A stretch of DNA of 64,000 bases from DASRFR01 sp035651455 (GCA_035651455.1 DASRFR010000047.1:868001-932000); one strand, 5' to 3'. Shown: positions 51,362 through 60,901, numbered from the stretch's first letter. Numbers and translations are program-made. The notes: generated by a model not told the origin, from the sequence alone.

Positions 51362-51514
51362 AGACAACGGCGAGCTGCGCAACATCAGAGTTCTTCGCAA
51401 CTGTGTTCATTGGGCCAAGCTTATTGTGATTTGGATATCTTTTCATCCGAAAAGCTCGGCTGGCGCCTTCCTGCTCTCCACTGCTATTCTTGCGAGCTGT
51501 CTTCAGGAGCGTGC

Positions 51515-52285
51515 ATGAGTCACAACCTCGAGGGCCGTAACATCGTGGTGTTCGGAGTAGCCAACAAGCGAAGCATTGCGTGGGCGATTGCCCAGGGCCT
51601 CCACAATGCGGGCGCGAAGCTGGCGATCACCTACCAGAACGAACGTCTTAAGCAGGAAGCCGAAGATTTGATTCTGTCGCTTCCTGGCGCTGAAGGGTTC
51701 ATGTGCGATGTGAGCAAGGACGAGGACATTGACCAGTTATTTGGCGCACTGAAACAACGGTACGGGAAGCTCCACGGCTTGGTGCATAGCGTGGCTTTCG
51801 CGCCCGCTGCCGAGCTCAGCGGGGAGTTCGTGAATACAACGCGCGAAGGTTTCCGAATCGCCCACGATGTCAGCGTGTATTCCCTGATCGCCGTGTCACG
51901 CGCCGCGGCTCCCCTCATGGAAGACGGTGGAAGCATCATCACAATGACGTATTACGGCGCGGAGAAAGTTGTGCCCCGCTACAACGTTATGGCGGTAGCC
52001 AAGGCGGCGCTGGAATGCTCGGTACGCTACCTGGCGTACGACTTGGGAAAGGAAAAGATCCGGGTGAACGCGATTTCAGCTGGACCCATCAAAACCCTCG
52101 CCGCACGCGGGATCGCGGGATTCGGTGATATGCTCAAGGGCCACGTAGAGCGCGCGCCATTACAGCGGAACGTAGAGGTCAGCGAGGTGGGCTCAACGGG
52201 AGTGTTCCTGATTTCCGACGCCAGTTCGGGCATCACGGGGGAAGTAATTTACGTCGACTGTGGCTACAACATCATGGGTTTCTAG
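51515..52285 (+). CDS. fabI: Enoyl-[acyl-carrier-protein] reductase (FabI type)
   Basis: A 256-residue SDR-fold enoyl-ACP reductase that completes each round of type II fatty acid synthesis with NADH. ATG 51515 (MSHNLEGRNIVVFGVANKRSIAWAI) is preceded by AGGAG; the longer frame from 51410 is unsupported. Motifs: GVANKRSIAWAIA, VHSVAFAP, TYYGAEKVVPRYNVMAVAKAAL with the Tyr-x6-Lys pair typical of FabI, and the final GEVIYVDCGYNIMGF. Together with accB/accC elsewhere in the window it supports lipid synthesis. Confidence 0.96.
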   Translation: MSHNLEGRNIVVFGVANKRSIAWAIAQGLHNAGAKLAITYQNERLKQEAEDLILSLPGAEGFMCDVSKDEDIDQLFGALKQRYGKLHGLVHSVAFAPAAELSGEFVNTTREGFRIAHDVSVYSLIAVSRAAAPLMEDGGSIITMTYYGAEKVVPRYNVMAVAKAALECSVRYLAYDLGKEKIRVNAISAGPIKTLAARGIAGFGDMLKGHVERAPLQRNVEVSEVGSTGVFLISDASSGITGEVIYVDCGYNIMGF

Positions 52286-52311
52286 TAGCTGCACGCCGTG
52301 CAGGCGAGTCG

Positions 52312-53130
52312 CTAGTCGGAGCCGGCGCTTGTTTTTCCCGAATTCTCCTTCTGTTGTTTGTGGAACAGCTTGCGAGCAATATCCGGATAAAATTCGTCGA
52401 TTAAACCGCCAAGACTTCCGTACATGAGGGCAATGGAGGATCGACTCGCGGTCAAGCCAAGCCCGCGATCCTCCTTCGGATAGTAGATGTTGGAAAGCCC
52501 ACCGCCGGAAAATGCACCTAGCACATTGGAGAAGCTGAAAGCGCGGCCACCCTTGTCGGTATGGCAGATGAACTCCTGCCTCACGGAATAGAGGATGCGG
52601 TGTTTGATACTTCCTTCTCCCAGGCGAAAGTAGCGCGGGTCCTGCTTCAACATAACGGGCCAGAAAAAATTGCTGAAAAATCCGGCCGAGACCTCGTCGG
52701 CAAACGTCGCACCATAACGCTTGCCATATCCCTGGGCTCCTTGTCCGTAACCCGGAAATTCATCTGTTGCCTGGCTGATGCCCGCCTGCAAGCCCACGAG
52801 CCCGAACTCCACTGGATCAAATGCCGATTTTGAGAACAGGTGAAACTTCTCTCGTGGAGCGAGCGGCGGAGCGTTGCCGCGGCTGGTCACCGCAAATTGC
52901 GGCACAACGCCCAACATACGCTGCGATTGCTCGCGCTTCTCAATTTCTTTTTCCTGTTCGGTTTTGTTGCGGCCTGGCGGCGGTTGCCCCGGTGTTTCCG
53001 GCTTGGGAGAAGGAACGGGTTGCTGCGAAGTGATTTGCCGAACCGGCTGCTCTTGCGCCCTTTCCTGGGCGGGGGTTGCCACCCATGATATGGAGGAAAC
53101 GAACAAGGCCAGCACGGGGAGAAATCTCAT
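52312..53130 (-). CDS. Exported protein, unknown function
   Basis: A 272-residue protein with a signal peptide (MRFLPVLALFVSSISWVATPAQ) and a Pro/Gln/Glu-rich N-terminal region (about residues 23-75). The rest has conserved-looking blocks: APREKFHLFSKSAFDPVEFGLVGLQAG, EFPGYGQGAQGYGKRYGATFADEVSAGFF, and GGLSNIYYPKEDRGLG. I have seen this pattern (F.l..k.a.dP......a..agi.q......gqG..GygkRyga) as a recurrent acidobacterial exported family of unknown function. Follows tsaE by 15 bases, same strand. Confidence 0.65.
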   Translation of the reverse strand: MRFLPVLALFVSSISWVATPAQERAQEQPVRQITSQQPVPSPKPETPGQPPPGRNKTEQEKEIEKREQSQRMLGVVPQFAVTSRGNAPPLAPREKFHLFSKSAFDPVEFGLVGLQAGISQATDEFPGYGQGAQGYGKRYGATFADEVSAGFFSNFFWPVMLKQDPRYFRLGEGSIKHRILYSVRQEFICHTDKGGRAFSFSNVLGAFSGGGLSNIYYPKEDRGLGLTASRSSIALMYGSLGGLIDEFYPDIARKLFHKQQKENSGKTSAGSD

Positions 53131-53145
53131 AGATGTAATGGCGGC

Positions 53146-53601
53146 TCAGGACCGCGGCGCAATTTCCATGTTGTCGCAAGCGAGGACGCGAATTCGACGC
53201 TCGTTTTCTCCCACTCGTTCCAACTGGATCTCTACATCGCGTTCGCGCGTGAAGCGCGGGAACTTTTCTCCCCACTCTATCAGGAGAATGCTATTGTCGG
53301 CGATAAGATCATCGATGCCGAGGGTTTCCAACTGGCGCGGCGTATCCACCCGGTACAAATCGATGTGGTAGAGCGTGGCCTTGGGCCCGCGATACTCATG
53401 AATCAAAGTGAAAGTGGGACTGGTGACGTCTTCTTCTGGAGCCGCTTGGAATGCCTCCGCGATGCCCTTCACCAGAGTTGTTTTGCCCGCGCCCAAGGCA
53501 CCACGCAACAAAACCAGCTTGGGAGGCGTCAGCATTTCGGCCAAGCTCCGGCCCAGCGCAATCGTTTCCTCGGCAGACCTGGTAATTACCTCGCGAGCCA
53601 T
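53146..53601 (-). CDS. tsaE: tRNA threonylcarbamoyladenosine biosynthesis ATPase TsaE
   Basis: A 151-residue P-loop ATPase required with TsaB/TsaD/TsaC to make t6A37 in ANN-decoding tRNAs. Walker A GALGAGKTT (about residue 34-42), the SPTFTLIHEY segment and the LYHIDLYRVD and LLIEWGEKF blocks are diagnostic. ATG 53601; no tsaB or tsaD adjoins in this window. Confidence 0.95.
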   Translation of the reverse strand: MAREVITRSAEETIALGRSLAEMLTPPKLVLLRGALGAGKTTLVKGIAEAFQAAPEEDVTSPTFTLIHEYRGPKATLYHIDLYRVDTPRQLETLGIDDLIADNSILLIEWGEKFPRFTRERDVEIQLERVGENERRIRVLACDNMEIAPRS

Positions 53602-53661
53602 TCATCTCAGTATAACGAGACCGATTGGAATCGCACCGGTGCCGCTGGGCCGAGCGTGTCG

Positions 53662-53694
53662 CAAAAACGAAAACCCACGGCACTATCCGTGGGT
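53662..53694 (-). terminator. Intrinsic terminator of the PilZ gene
   Basis: A perfect 8-base-pair stem ACCCACGG/CCGTGGGT (53673-53680 with 53687-53694), 6-base loop, followed on the minus strand by TTTCGTTTTTG. It lies 36 bases after the PilZ gene stop. Confidence 0.8.
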
Positions 53695-53729
53695 GGGCGG
53701 TCGCTCGACACTAGCGGAAGTCGCTGTTG

Positions 53730-54125
53730 CTACACACCTCTTTGCGGGGCGAACTGGCTGGCATGACTGCCGGTAAAAGTCCGGTCTGTCACTGCGTCCA
53801 CGGCGATGCGCAGCTTGCGGTGATCGTCATCGCCCAACGCGATGAAGCGGAATGGCTGCAAACAACCGTTGGGAAATTGGCGCATTGGACTCAACATTTC
53901 GGCCATGCCCTGGACAGCTCCGGAGCGGGTTGCAAATGCGATCTCGACGAAGTCTCCGTGATCTAAAGCTTGGTTCAGCGCGAGAAGCCCGCCGGTGACG
54001 GAAATCGTTTGCAGCTTGCCTTTAGCGCGCTCGCCATCTTCCAGTCGGATCGCGGCCAGTACTGAGCCACCAAGATGAACGCGTGGAGCACGCCTTTGCG
54101 GATGCGGTTGGGGGAAGTGAGTCAT
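53730..54125 (-). CDS. PilZ domain protein
   Basis: A 131-residue protein matching the PilZ fold, a common c-di-GMP receptor. The N-terminal RRAPRVHLGG supplies the R..R-type ligand motif and SVTGGLLAL stands for the D/NxSxxG motif, whose first position is Ser-Val here rather than Asp. So ligand binding is plausible but not assured. Two basic residues near the start and a beta-barrel pattern support the fold. It sits alone with its own terminator. Confidence 0.75.
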   Translation of the reverse strand: MTHFPQPHPQRRAPRVHLGGSVLAAIRLEDGERAKGKLQTISVTGGLLALNQALDHGDFVEIAFATRSGAVQGMAEMLSPMRQFPNGCLQPFRFIALGDDDHRKLRIAVDAVTDRTFTGSHASQFAPQRGV

Positions 54126-54303
54126 AGTACCTGCGACTATGACATGGACTTCCGAACAGGGGCAGATTACGGAAGAACCACGGCCGAATTCGCGCAGCGG
54201 CCTATGCCGTAAGTACTCCGACGCTCCGGAACAGCTGATGGCAGACCGGAAATGCGGGTAAGCCTGCCTCGGATGTGAATTCGCCAGGAAAATGCGGTGG
54301 AAG

Positions 54304-55878
54304 TTAAGCTCCGATTTTCACGACTGCACTCTTTGCGTCCCGGGCCACACGAAATATGGCCTGTGGAAGTGACCTGATAAGATCGGTAGCAACCAGGCAT
54401 TGCTCACCCATGATCTCGCGCGCAACATCGCCGGCCAATCCATGCACGTAAACTGCCGCCAGCACTGCTTCAAGCAGCTGTTCTGGGTATTGCGCAAGCA
54501 AGCCGGCAATCATCCCAGTCAGAATGTCGCCTGTCCCGCCGGTCGCCATGCCGGGGTTGCCGGTCGGATTAACCCAGACTTCCCCGTCTGGATGCGCCAC
54601 TAACGTCCGGTGTCCCTTAAGGACGACCAGCACCTGGTGATCTCGCGCAAAGCTCCGGGCAATGTTCAGGCGATCGCGTTGTACGGCTGCCGGAGTTGAC
54701 CCGATCAGCCGTGCCATTTCGCCAGGATGCGGGGTGATCACCACCGGACCGCTGCTGCCGCCCAGTTTCTCGGCGGAGCCCTCAAACGCATTCAGCCCGT
54801 CGGCGTCAATGACCGTGGGCGTGTGGTACCGGCTCACAAGATTGTGCACCAGTTCGGCGGTTTCCGGGTCCCGCGATATTCCAGGGCCGATCGCAAGCAC
54901 AGTTTTGTGCTCGATCAATTCGTCCATCCGGCCGTACTCCATCGCCCGCAGCGAGATCGTGCCGGCATCCGTTTCCTCCAACGGCTCGGTCATAATTTCC
55001 GGATGAAACGATGCCACCGTGGGCAATACGGACTTCGGAGTTGCCACGGTGGAAAGACCTGCGCCGATTCGCAAGGCGGACATGCCTGCCATGGCTGCTG
55101 CGCCCGCTTTTCCCAATGATCCGCCGACGACCAGCACGTGTCCATAGTTGCCCTTGTTGGCCGCCGCCGGACGAGGTGCAAAAAGCGAGGCTATATCGGC
55201 GGGTGTGCTCAGGTTAAGTTGCAGCGAAGAGGAAATCGCTTCCGCCGGGGAGCCGATCGGGGCAATCACCGTAGGTCCCGCAGTCAGGGAGCCAAAAACG
55301 TGAGCGGGTCGCGGTGCGGTAAAACTCACGACGGCTTCGGCGCGGACCACGTCGCCAGTCTGAACTCCCATGAGATCGGCATTGGCTCCGGAAGGAGTGT
55401 CAACCGCGACCGTGGGAGCGGCGCTCCTATTCAACATCTGGATAGCGGCTGCATAAACTCCGGTCACAGGCGGCCGGAAGCCCGTCCCCAGGATGGCGTC
55501 CACCCTCAACTCAGCGCCAAACACCCCACGAACCGAATCCAGTTTCAGATCCTCAGAATTTCGTGCGGTAATGACCGGGAAGGGGAGCTTCTTAATTATC
55601 TCCGCGGCGTCGCCACTTAGCTCGGCGGGGTCCGCCAGCAGGAGCACAGAGACCTCTCTGCCCGCTTCCTTCAGCTTGCGTCCGGCTACTAACCCGTCGC
55701 CTCCGTTATTGCCTTTCCCACAAACTACGCCGATCCGCTGCAACGCCGGGTAGTGCTCGAGCACGAGGTCGGCAACCGCCGTTCCAGCTCGCTCCATTAA
55801 TGACGTTGAAGGGACACCAAAACGCGCGGTGGTTATGCGATCGATTTGCCGCATCTCCTCGGCACTGACGATCTTCAT
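54304..55878 (-). CDS. nnrD: Bifunctional NAD(P)HX epimerase / ADP-dependent dehydratase
   Basis: A 524-residue repair enzyme that restores damaged NAD(P)H hydrates. N-terminal NnrE epimerase (about residues 1-215; VCGKGNNGGDGLV) and C-terminal NnrD dehydratase (about 230-510; HVLVVGGSLGKAGAAAMAG, ITPHPGEMARL, MATGGTGDILTGMIAGLLAQ). Start ATG 55878 overlaps the TGA of the upstream channel gene (ATGA), so the two are translationally coupled. The pairing with a potassium channel gene has no obvious metabolic reason. Confidence 0.95.
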   Translation of the reverse strand: MKIVSAEEMRQIDRITTARFGVPSTSLMERAGTAVADLVLEHYPALQRIGVVCGKGNNGGDGLVAGRKLKEAGREVSVLLLADPAELSGDAAEIIKKLPFPVITARNSEDLKLDSVRGVFGAELRVDAILGTGFRPPVTGVYAAAIQMLNRSAAPTVAVDTPSGANADLMGVQTGDVVRAEAVVSFTAPRPAHVFGSLTAGPTVIAPIGSPAEAISSSLQLNLSTPADIASLFAPRPAAANKGNYGHVLVVGGSLGKAGAAAMAGMSALRIGAGLSTVATPKSVLPTVASFHPEIMTEPLEETDAGTISLRAMEYGRMDELIEHKTVLAIGPGISRDPETAELVHNLVSRYHTPTVIDADGLNAFEGSAEKLGGSSGPVVITPHPGEMARLIGSTPAAVQRDRLNIARSFARDHQVLVVLKGHRTLVAHPDGEVWVNPTGNPGMATGGTGDILTGMIAGLLAQYPEQLLEAVLAAVYVHGLAGDVAREIMGEQCLVATDLIRSLPQAIFRVARDAKSAVVKIGA

Positions 55879-56873
55879 ACGTGGGCGCTCGCGATCTGAT
55901 CCAATTGCCGCAGTTGGCCGGGCTCGCCCATGGCGATGAGGAAGTCGCCAGATTCGATGCGATCTTCAGGCGAAGGATTGAAACGCATTCCCTTTTCGCG
56001 TTTGATCGCCAGGATGATGACCCCGCGATCCTGCCGAATACGCGAACTCTCGATGGTCTTTCCGGCGAACACAGAGTCGCGCCCCACCTGTATTTCTCCG
56101 ATCTCGAGATCAATCCCGAGGTGGGTTGTGGCGGTATCGAGAAAGCTGACGACGTGAGGCTGGAGAAAAGACTGGGCGATTCGCTGTCCGGCGAAGTGAT
56201 AGGGCGAAACGACCGAGTCTGCGCCCGCTTTCAGCAGATGCTTCTCGGCATCCTCCTCACTGGCACGGGCAATGATTTTCAGGCGGGGGTTCAGGCCGCG
56301 GGCGGTAAGAACGATGTAGAGATTGGTCGCGTCAGTCGTGGTCGCTGCGACCAGTCCCCGAGCATATCGGATGCGAGCTTCGCGAAGCGCCTGTTCTTGC
56401 GTCGCGTCGCCGATCATCATTAACCAATCGTCGTCGAAACGCGCGGCTTTGGCCTCGTTCTGCTCGATGATGACGAATGGCGCAGGTCGACGTGCAAGTT
56501 CTCGAGCGGCGCTGCGGCCGACGCGTCCGGCGCCACAAATGATGTAATGATCGTGCAAACGAGCAATCTCGCGCTCCATTTTGCGCCTTCCAAAGAAGCT
56601 GCGAAGTTCGAATTCTAGCAAAGCTTGTGTGAGCGCCCCGATGGCCAGAAAAACCAGGGCTACCCCCACGACGATGATGAAAATATTGAAAATCCTGCCG
56701 GCATGCGACAGCGGATGAATTTCCTGGTAGCCAATGGTGGTAAGAGTGGTGACCACCATGTAGAAGCCGTCGAACCACGGCCAGCCCTCGATGTAGTGGA
56801 AACCGGCTGTGCCGGTCAGCAGCACGCCCGCGAGGGCGAGCGCGATGAGCCGGAGATTGCGCAGCGATTTCAT
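55875..56873 (-). CDS. Potassium channel with RCK (TrkA-N/TrkA-C) domains
   Basis: A 332-residue two-helix channel (ALAGVLLTGTAGFHY; IFNIFIIVVGVALVFLAIGAL) with pore segment VTTLTTIGYQEIHPLS, then a cytoplasmic RCK_N Rossmann domain (YIICGAGRVGRSAARELA, TTTDATNLYIVLTAR) and TrkA_C (about residues 250-325). The filter reads TIGYQE instead of TVGYGD, keeping GY. Ligand binding by the RCK ring (Ca2+, nucleotide or NAD(H)) would gate ion flow. ATG 56873; coupled to the downstream NAD(P)HX repair gene. Confidence 0.9.
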   Translation of the reverse strand: MKSLRNLRLIALALAGVLLTGTAGFHYIEGWPWFDGFYMVVTTLTTIGYQEIHPLSHAGRIFNIFIIVVGVALVFLAIGALTQALLEFELRSFFGRRKMEREIARLHDHYIICGAGRVGRSAARELARRPAPFVIIEQNEAKAARFDDDWLMMIGDATQEQALREARIRYARGLVAATTTDATNLYIVLTARGLNPRLKIIARASEEDAEKHLLKAGADSVVSPYHFAGQRIAQSFLQPHVVSFLDTATTHLGIDLEIGEIQVGRDSVFAGKTIESSRIRQDRGVIILAIKREKGMRFNPSPEDRIESGDFLIAMGEPGQLRQLDQIASAHV

Positions 56874-56968
56874 GCGGAAGTTCGGCCGTAATTATGGGTC
56901 TGAAGTTCGCCGTCGCGCATGGCGATGGCCAGGCCCACTGAATGCGCAGCTTCGCGCTCGACTATAGA

Positions 56969-57002
56969 ACAAAAAAGCCTTCCGCGTGTCTGCGGAAGGC
57001 TT
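56969..57002 (-). terminator. Intrinsic terminator of the APC permease gene
   Basis: GCCTTCCGC/GCGGAAGGC (56977-56985 with 56992-57000), extended by two A-T pairs, 6-base loop. On the minus strand it is followed by TTTTTTGTTC. It closes the transcript of the permease at 57018. Confidence 0.92.
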
Positions 57003-57017
57003 CGAAATCTGCATCGC

Positions 57018-58592
57018 TCAGTCAGCCATGGACGGTGCGCGCTCGGGCTCGCCGGAGTTCGCGAGTTGCTGTACGCGGCTATGATGCCGCCCATAGGCGA
57101 AGTAGATCACCAACCCGATCACCAGCCAGATGATGAGGCGAGCCCAGGTTTCCCAGGCAAGACTGAACATCATCAGCAGTGACACGGTAATCCCCATAAT
57201 GGGCGTAAAGGGGATCCAGGGCGCGACGAAGGCTCGTGGAACTTCGGTTCCACGGCGTCGCAGGATCCATACGCCGGCGCAAACAATAACGAAGGCGAGC
57301 AGCGTACCGATCGAGACCAGTTCGCTGAGCACATTAATGGGGGTCAGGGCAGCGACCGTGGCCACACAACCACCGACAAGGATAGTCGAGATGTAGGGGG
57401 TGCGGAATCGGGTGTGCACCACGCTAGCCCACCGCGGCAGCAGCCCGTCTTTTGACATGGAGAAGAATACGCGGGATTGCCCGAGCAACATCACCACCAT
57501 GGTGCTGCTGAGTCCACATATCGCACCCAGCTTTACGAGCTTGCTGCCCCATCCCACACCCGTGATGTCGATGCCGATGGCAATGGGATCGGGGACATCG
57601 AGGCTGGTGTATTTAACGAGTCCGGTCAATACCGCCGCCACCAGAATGTACAGAATGGTGCAGATCACCAGGGAGCCCAATATGCCAATTGGCATGTCGC
57701 GCTTGGGATTCTTGGCTTCCTGCGCGGCCGTGGATACTGCGTCGAATCCGATGTACGCGAAAAAGATAATTCCCGCCGCCGTCGCTATACCGGACCAGCC
57801 AAAGTTTCCATAATGTCCGGTGTTAGGGGGAAGGAACGGCGTCCAGTTCGACACTGCTTCGGCGCGATGACCCAGGATGTAGTTAATTCCCAAACCTATG
57901 AAGACCATCAGCACGCAGACTTTGACAATGACGATGAAGGAATTGAAGTCGGCGGATTCCTTGATGCCGATGACCAGAATGGCGGTCACCATGAGAATTC
58001 CGAGAAACCCGAACAGGTTGAAGGACGAGTACGTATGCGCCAAAGTTGCGGGATCGATGTGTTTCTGGTCGAGCAACTTCTGGAATTGAGCGGTAAGCCT
58101 TTCCCAGTGGCCGTTGTAGAAGAGGAAAACCGTACCCGGTGCGCCCGCCCAACGCGGCGACAGTCGGACGCCGAAGTCGCCCAGGAAACTTAAGACATAG
58201 CCGCTCCATCCGCTGGCAACGGTGGCGGCGCCGAGTGCGTATTCCAGGATGAGGTCCCAGCCAATGATCCAGGCGATAAACTCGCCGAGAGTTGCGTATC
58301 CGTACGTGTATGCGGAGCCTGCAACCGGAATCATTGAGGCGAACTCCGCGTAACAGAGGCCGGCGAACACGCAGGCAACCGCGGCCAGAGTAAACGCCAG
58401 GATGATGGCGGGGCCCGCATGATTGGCGGCCGCGGTTCCCGTTAACACGAAAATGCCAGTACCGATAATGGCGCCGATGCCAAGAGAAATCAGGTTAGTC
58501 GGGCCAAGCGCACGTCTCAGGCTGTGCTCTCCGGTTTCGGATGCTTCCGAAAGAATCGTGTTTAACGGTTTCCTCGCCCAAAGATTAGGCAT
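57018..58592 (-). CDS. APC family amino acid permease (CAT/YfnA-like)
   Basis: A 524-residue permease with about 12-14 membrane helices. The start LRRALGPTNLISLGIGAIIGTGIFVLTGTAA and the YAEFASMIPVAGSAYTYGYATLGEFIAW segment match cationic-amino-acid-type APC carriers. An enlarged hydrophilic loop (about residues 150-185) lies between helices, as in some CAT-like members. It should import amino acids by proton or sodium coupling; which ones is unknown. It lies 59 bases after another APC permease gene on the same strand and ends at a strong terminator. Confidence 0.92.
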   Translation of the reverse strand: MPNLWARKPLNTILSEASETGEHSLRRALGPTNLISLGIGAIIGTGIFVLTGTAAANHAGPAIILAFTLAAVACVFAGLCYAEFASMIPVAGSAYTYGYATLGEFIAWIIGWDLILEYALGAATVASGWSGYVLSFLGDFGVRLSPRWAGAPGTVFLFYNGHWERLTAQFQKLLDQKHIDPATLAHTYSSFNLFGFLGILMVTAILVIGIKESADFNSFIVIVKVCVLMVFIGLGINYILGHRAEAVSNWTPFLPPNTGHYGNFGWSGIATAAGIIFFAYIGFDAVSTAAQEAKNPKRDMPIGILGSLVICTILYILVAAVLTGLVKYTSLDVPDPIAIGIDITGVGWGSKLVKLGAICGLSSTMVVMLLGQSRVFFSMSKDGLLPRWASVVHTRFRTPYISTILVGGCVATVAALTPINVLSELVSIGTLLAFVIVCAGVWILRRRGTEVPRAFVAPWIPFTPIMGITVSLLMMFSLAWETWARLIIWLVIGLVIYFAYGRHHSRVQQLANSGEPERAPSMAD

Positions 58593-58651
58593 TCAGCTCT
58601 CCTGCTTGATGAATAATAGGCGCTGCAGCAAGCGACTGGAATACAGACGTC

Positions 58652-60229
58652 TCAGCCTCCGACGGGTTTCGATTCGTCTTGCCGCCGCCATAGGTAGTAC
58701 ACCGGGATCCCCAACAGCACAATGCACAGCCCCGGCCAAGTGTACTGCGGCTTGTAGCGCAATAGTACGACATCGATGAATAAAGCCATCACAATATAAA
58801 TAGCCGGCAGCACCGGGTAGCCAAGCGCTTTATAGGGCCGCGCTGCGTCGGCGTGAGTCCGGCGCAGTACGAACAAACCCACAATGGTCAGAATGTAGAA
58901 CACCAGGACCGCAAAAATAATGTAGTCGAGCAACTGTCCATAGGTTCCCGAAAGGCACAGGATGCATGTCCATAGCATCTGCACCATCAGCGAGACTGCA
59001 GGGGTCTTGTATTTAGGATGCAGCTTCGCTACTTTGCGAAAGAACAAACCATCCTTTGCCATTGCGTAGTAGACGCGGGCACCGGCCAGGATCAGCCCAT
59101 TGTCACAGCCGAAGCTGGACAATAGGATGGCCAGTGCCATCAAGGCTCCACCGGCGGCTCCGAACATCTGGATCATGACCGCTGTGCCCACCCTATCTTC
59201 GGTCGCGTACTTGATGCCACGCTCAATTACCGTAATTCCGGCCTGAGCTCCGTCGAGAGGCAGAACTGAAAGATAGATAAAGTTACAGAGCACGTACAGG
59301 AGGATAACGACGCCGGTGCCCAATGCGAGCGATACCGGCAAATTCCGCTGAGGATTCTTCACTTCACCCGCGGTAAACGTGACATTGTTCCAGGCGTCAG
59401 CAGAAAACAAGGATCCTACCTGGGCGACGGCGAGGATCGTCAGAGTACCTACAAAGACCGTAGGACCTCCAACGCCAACCTGCACGGCATGTCCCACACC
59501 AAGGCCGGCATTTCGCCAAAAGTTTCCGTGAAAATTGGCGCTTAAAGCCACGGCATTGCGGCCGATCGCAATACCGAAAATCACCAGTCCAAGGAGCGCA
59601 GCGACTTTGGCTGACGTGAATATGTTCTGGATGAACGCGCCGGTCTTCACGCCGAAGATGTTGATGATCGAGAGCATGACAACAACGACGATAGCCACCA
59701 GATTCTGTGTGTTCAGGCCCACGTCCATGTTGCCCAACACCATGGGGCCGATATGGATAGGGGGCGCCTTGTAGAAGTGCAGAATCCAGTGGCTTGAAGA
59801 AACCGATGGAAAGAAGATGCCCAGGAATTTACCGAAGGCGACGCCGACGGCAGCGATCGTGCCCGTCTGTATAACCAGGAATAGCGTCCAGCCGTAAAGG
59901 AAACCCCATAAAGGGCCGAGCGATTCACGCAGGTAAACATATTGGCCACCCGCTCGTGGCATCATGGCGGCGAGTTCGCCATAGCTGAGCGCGCCGACGA
60001 TGGTCATGAAACCGGTTACCAGCCAGGCGCCGATCAGCAGAGCTGGAGAGTCTACCTCGCGCGCGATTTCGGCCGAAACTATGAAGATGCCGGAGCCAAT
60101 CATTGAACCCATAACCAGCATGGTCGCGCTGGTCAGCCCCAGGCCTTTGACGAGTTCCTGATCCTGCCGAGTGTGAATGTCCCAATCGCTCGCAGGGCTG
60201 CTTGGGACGAGCTTGGTGTCGGTACTCAC
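58652..60229 (-). CDS. APC family amino acid permease (LAT/SteT-like)
   Basis: A 525-residue permease: GLTSATMLVMGSMIGSGIFIV at the first helix and YGELAAMMPRAGGQYVYLRE after the third are APC hallmarks. Overall it resembles serine/threonine or LAT-type exchangers rather than the CAT-like protein downstream. GTG start at 60229 with a weak ribosome site. With its neighbour it forms a two-permease operon; neither has an enzyme beside it that would name the substrate. Confidence 0.92.
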   Translation of the reverse strand: MSTDTKLVPSSPASDWDIHTRQDQELVKGLGLTSATMLVMGSMIGSGIFIVSAEIAREVDSPALLIGAWLVTGFMTIVGALSYGELAAMMPRAGGQYVYLRESLGPLWGFLYGWTLFLVIQTGTIAAVGVAFGKFLGIFFPSVSSSHWILHFYKAPPIHIGPMVLGNMDVGLNTQNLVAIVVVVMLSIINIFGVKTGAFIQNIFTSAKVAALLGLVIFGIAIGRNAVALSANFHGNFWRNAGLGVGHAVQVGVGGPTVFVGTLTILAVAQVGSLFSADAWNNVTFTAGEVKNPQRNLPVSLALGTGVVILLYVLCNFIYLSVLPLDGAQAGITVIERGIKYATEDRVGTAVMIQMFGAAGGALMALAILLSSFGCDNGLILAGARVYYAMAKDGLFFRKVAKLHPKYKTPAVSLMVQMLWTCILCLSGTYGQLLDYIIFAVLVFYILTIVGLFVLRRTHADAARPYKALGYPVLPAIYIVMALFIDVVLLRYKPQYTWPGLCIVLLGIPVYYLWRRQDESKPVGG

Positions 60230-60286
60230 AAAACTGCTCGGTTCATTGGCTTCCGTTCCGCAACTGGCACGAGTAAGCTCGCAACT

Positions 60287-60901
60287 TTACCCTAATACGC
60301 GCAAAAATTCCTCTGCTGATTTGCGCGGATCGGATAACAGGTCGGATATCACGGCCACCGCATCGGCCCCCATTTCCAGCACGGCAGCCGCATTTTGGCG
60401 GGTGATTCCTCCGATGGCGACCAGCGGTTTTCGCGTCAACGATCGTGCCTTGCGGACACCCTGCAATCCGACCAACGGGTCCGGCTTTTCCTTGCTTCTT
60501 GTCTCAAAAACCGGGCCAATGGCAACGTAATCGGCCGGCCCTTGATCAGCCAAACTTAGTTGATCGGGGTTGTGAGTCGACACCCCCAGGCAAAGCCCCG
60601 GCCCAATGATTCTGCGAACCCCGTCGGGCGAGAGATCATCCTGCCCGACGTGTACGCCATCAAACTCCGCGGCAATGCAGAGGTCGGCGCGATCATTCAC
60701 GATGAGTTGGACGCGCCCGCCAAGCTGACGTTTCAGTTCCGCGGCATCGGCCAGTGTTTGATTGGGACTACCAGCTTTATTGCGATATTGCAGCAGGGTC
60801 ACCCCGCCTTCTACGAGTCCCTGTGCGAACTCAAACAGCTTTTCTCTAGTCACAAAGGAGGAGGCGTCGGCAATCGCGTAAAGGCGAGGGAGTGTGATCA
60901 A
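60287..60901 (-). CDS. thiE: Thiamine-phosphate synthase ThiE
   Basis: A 204-residue (beta/alpha)8 enzyme that joins HMP-PP and thiazole phosphate to thiamine phosphate. Motifs: LLQYRNKAG, LIVNDRADLCIAAEFDGVHVGQDDL, LGVSTHNPDQL, DYVAIGPVFET and VAIGGITRQNAAAVLEMGADAVAV. The start is TTG 60901: an in-frame TGA lies five codons upstream and no other start lies between. No other thiamine genes adjoin and no TPP riboswitch is visible upstream. Confidence 0.94.
   Translation of the reverse strand: MITLPRLYAIADASSFVTREKLFEFAQGLVEGGVTLLQYRNKAGSPNQTLADAAELKRQLGGRVQLIVNDRADLCIAAEFDGVHVGQDDLSPDGVRRIIGPGLCLGVSTHNPDQLSLADQGPADYVAIGPVFETRSKEKPDPLVGLQGVRKARSLTRKPLVAIGGITRQNAAAVLEMGADAVAVISDLLSDPRKSAEEFLRVLG

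Noticed and set aside
52290..52305. CTGCAC-GCC-GTGCAG hairpin after fabI as a terminator
   Set aside because: No T run follows on either strand; kept only as a possible weak stem.
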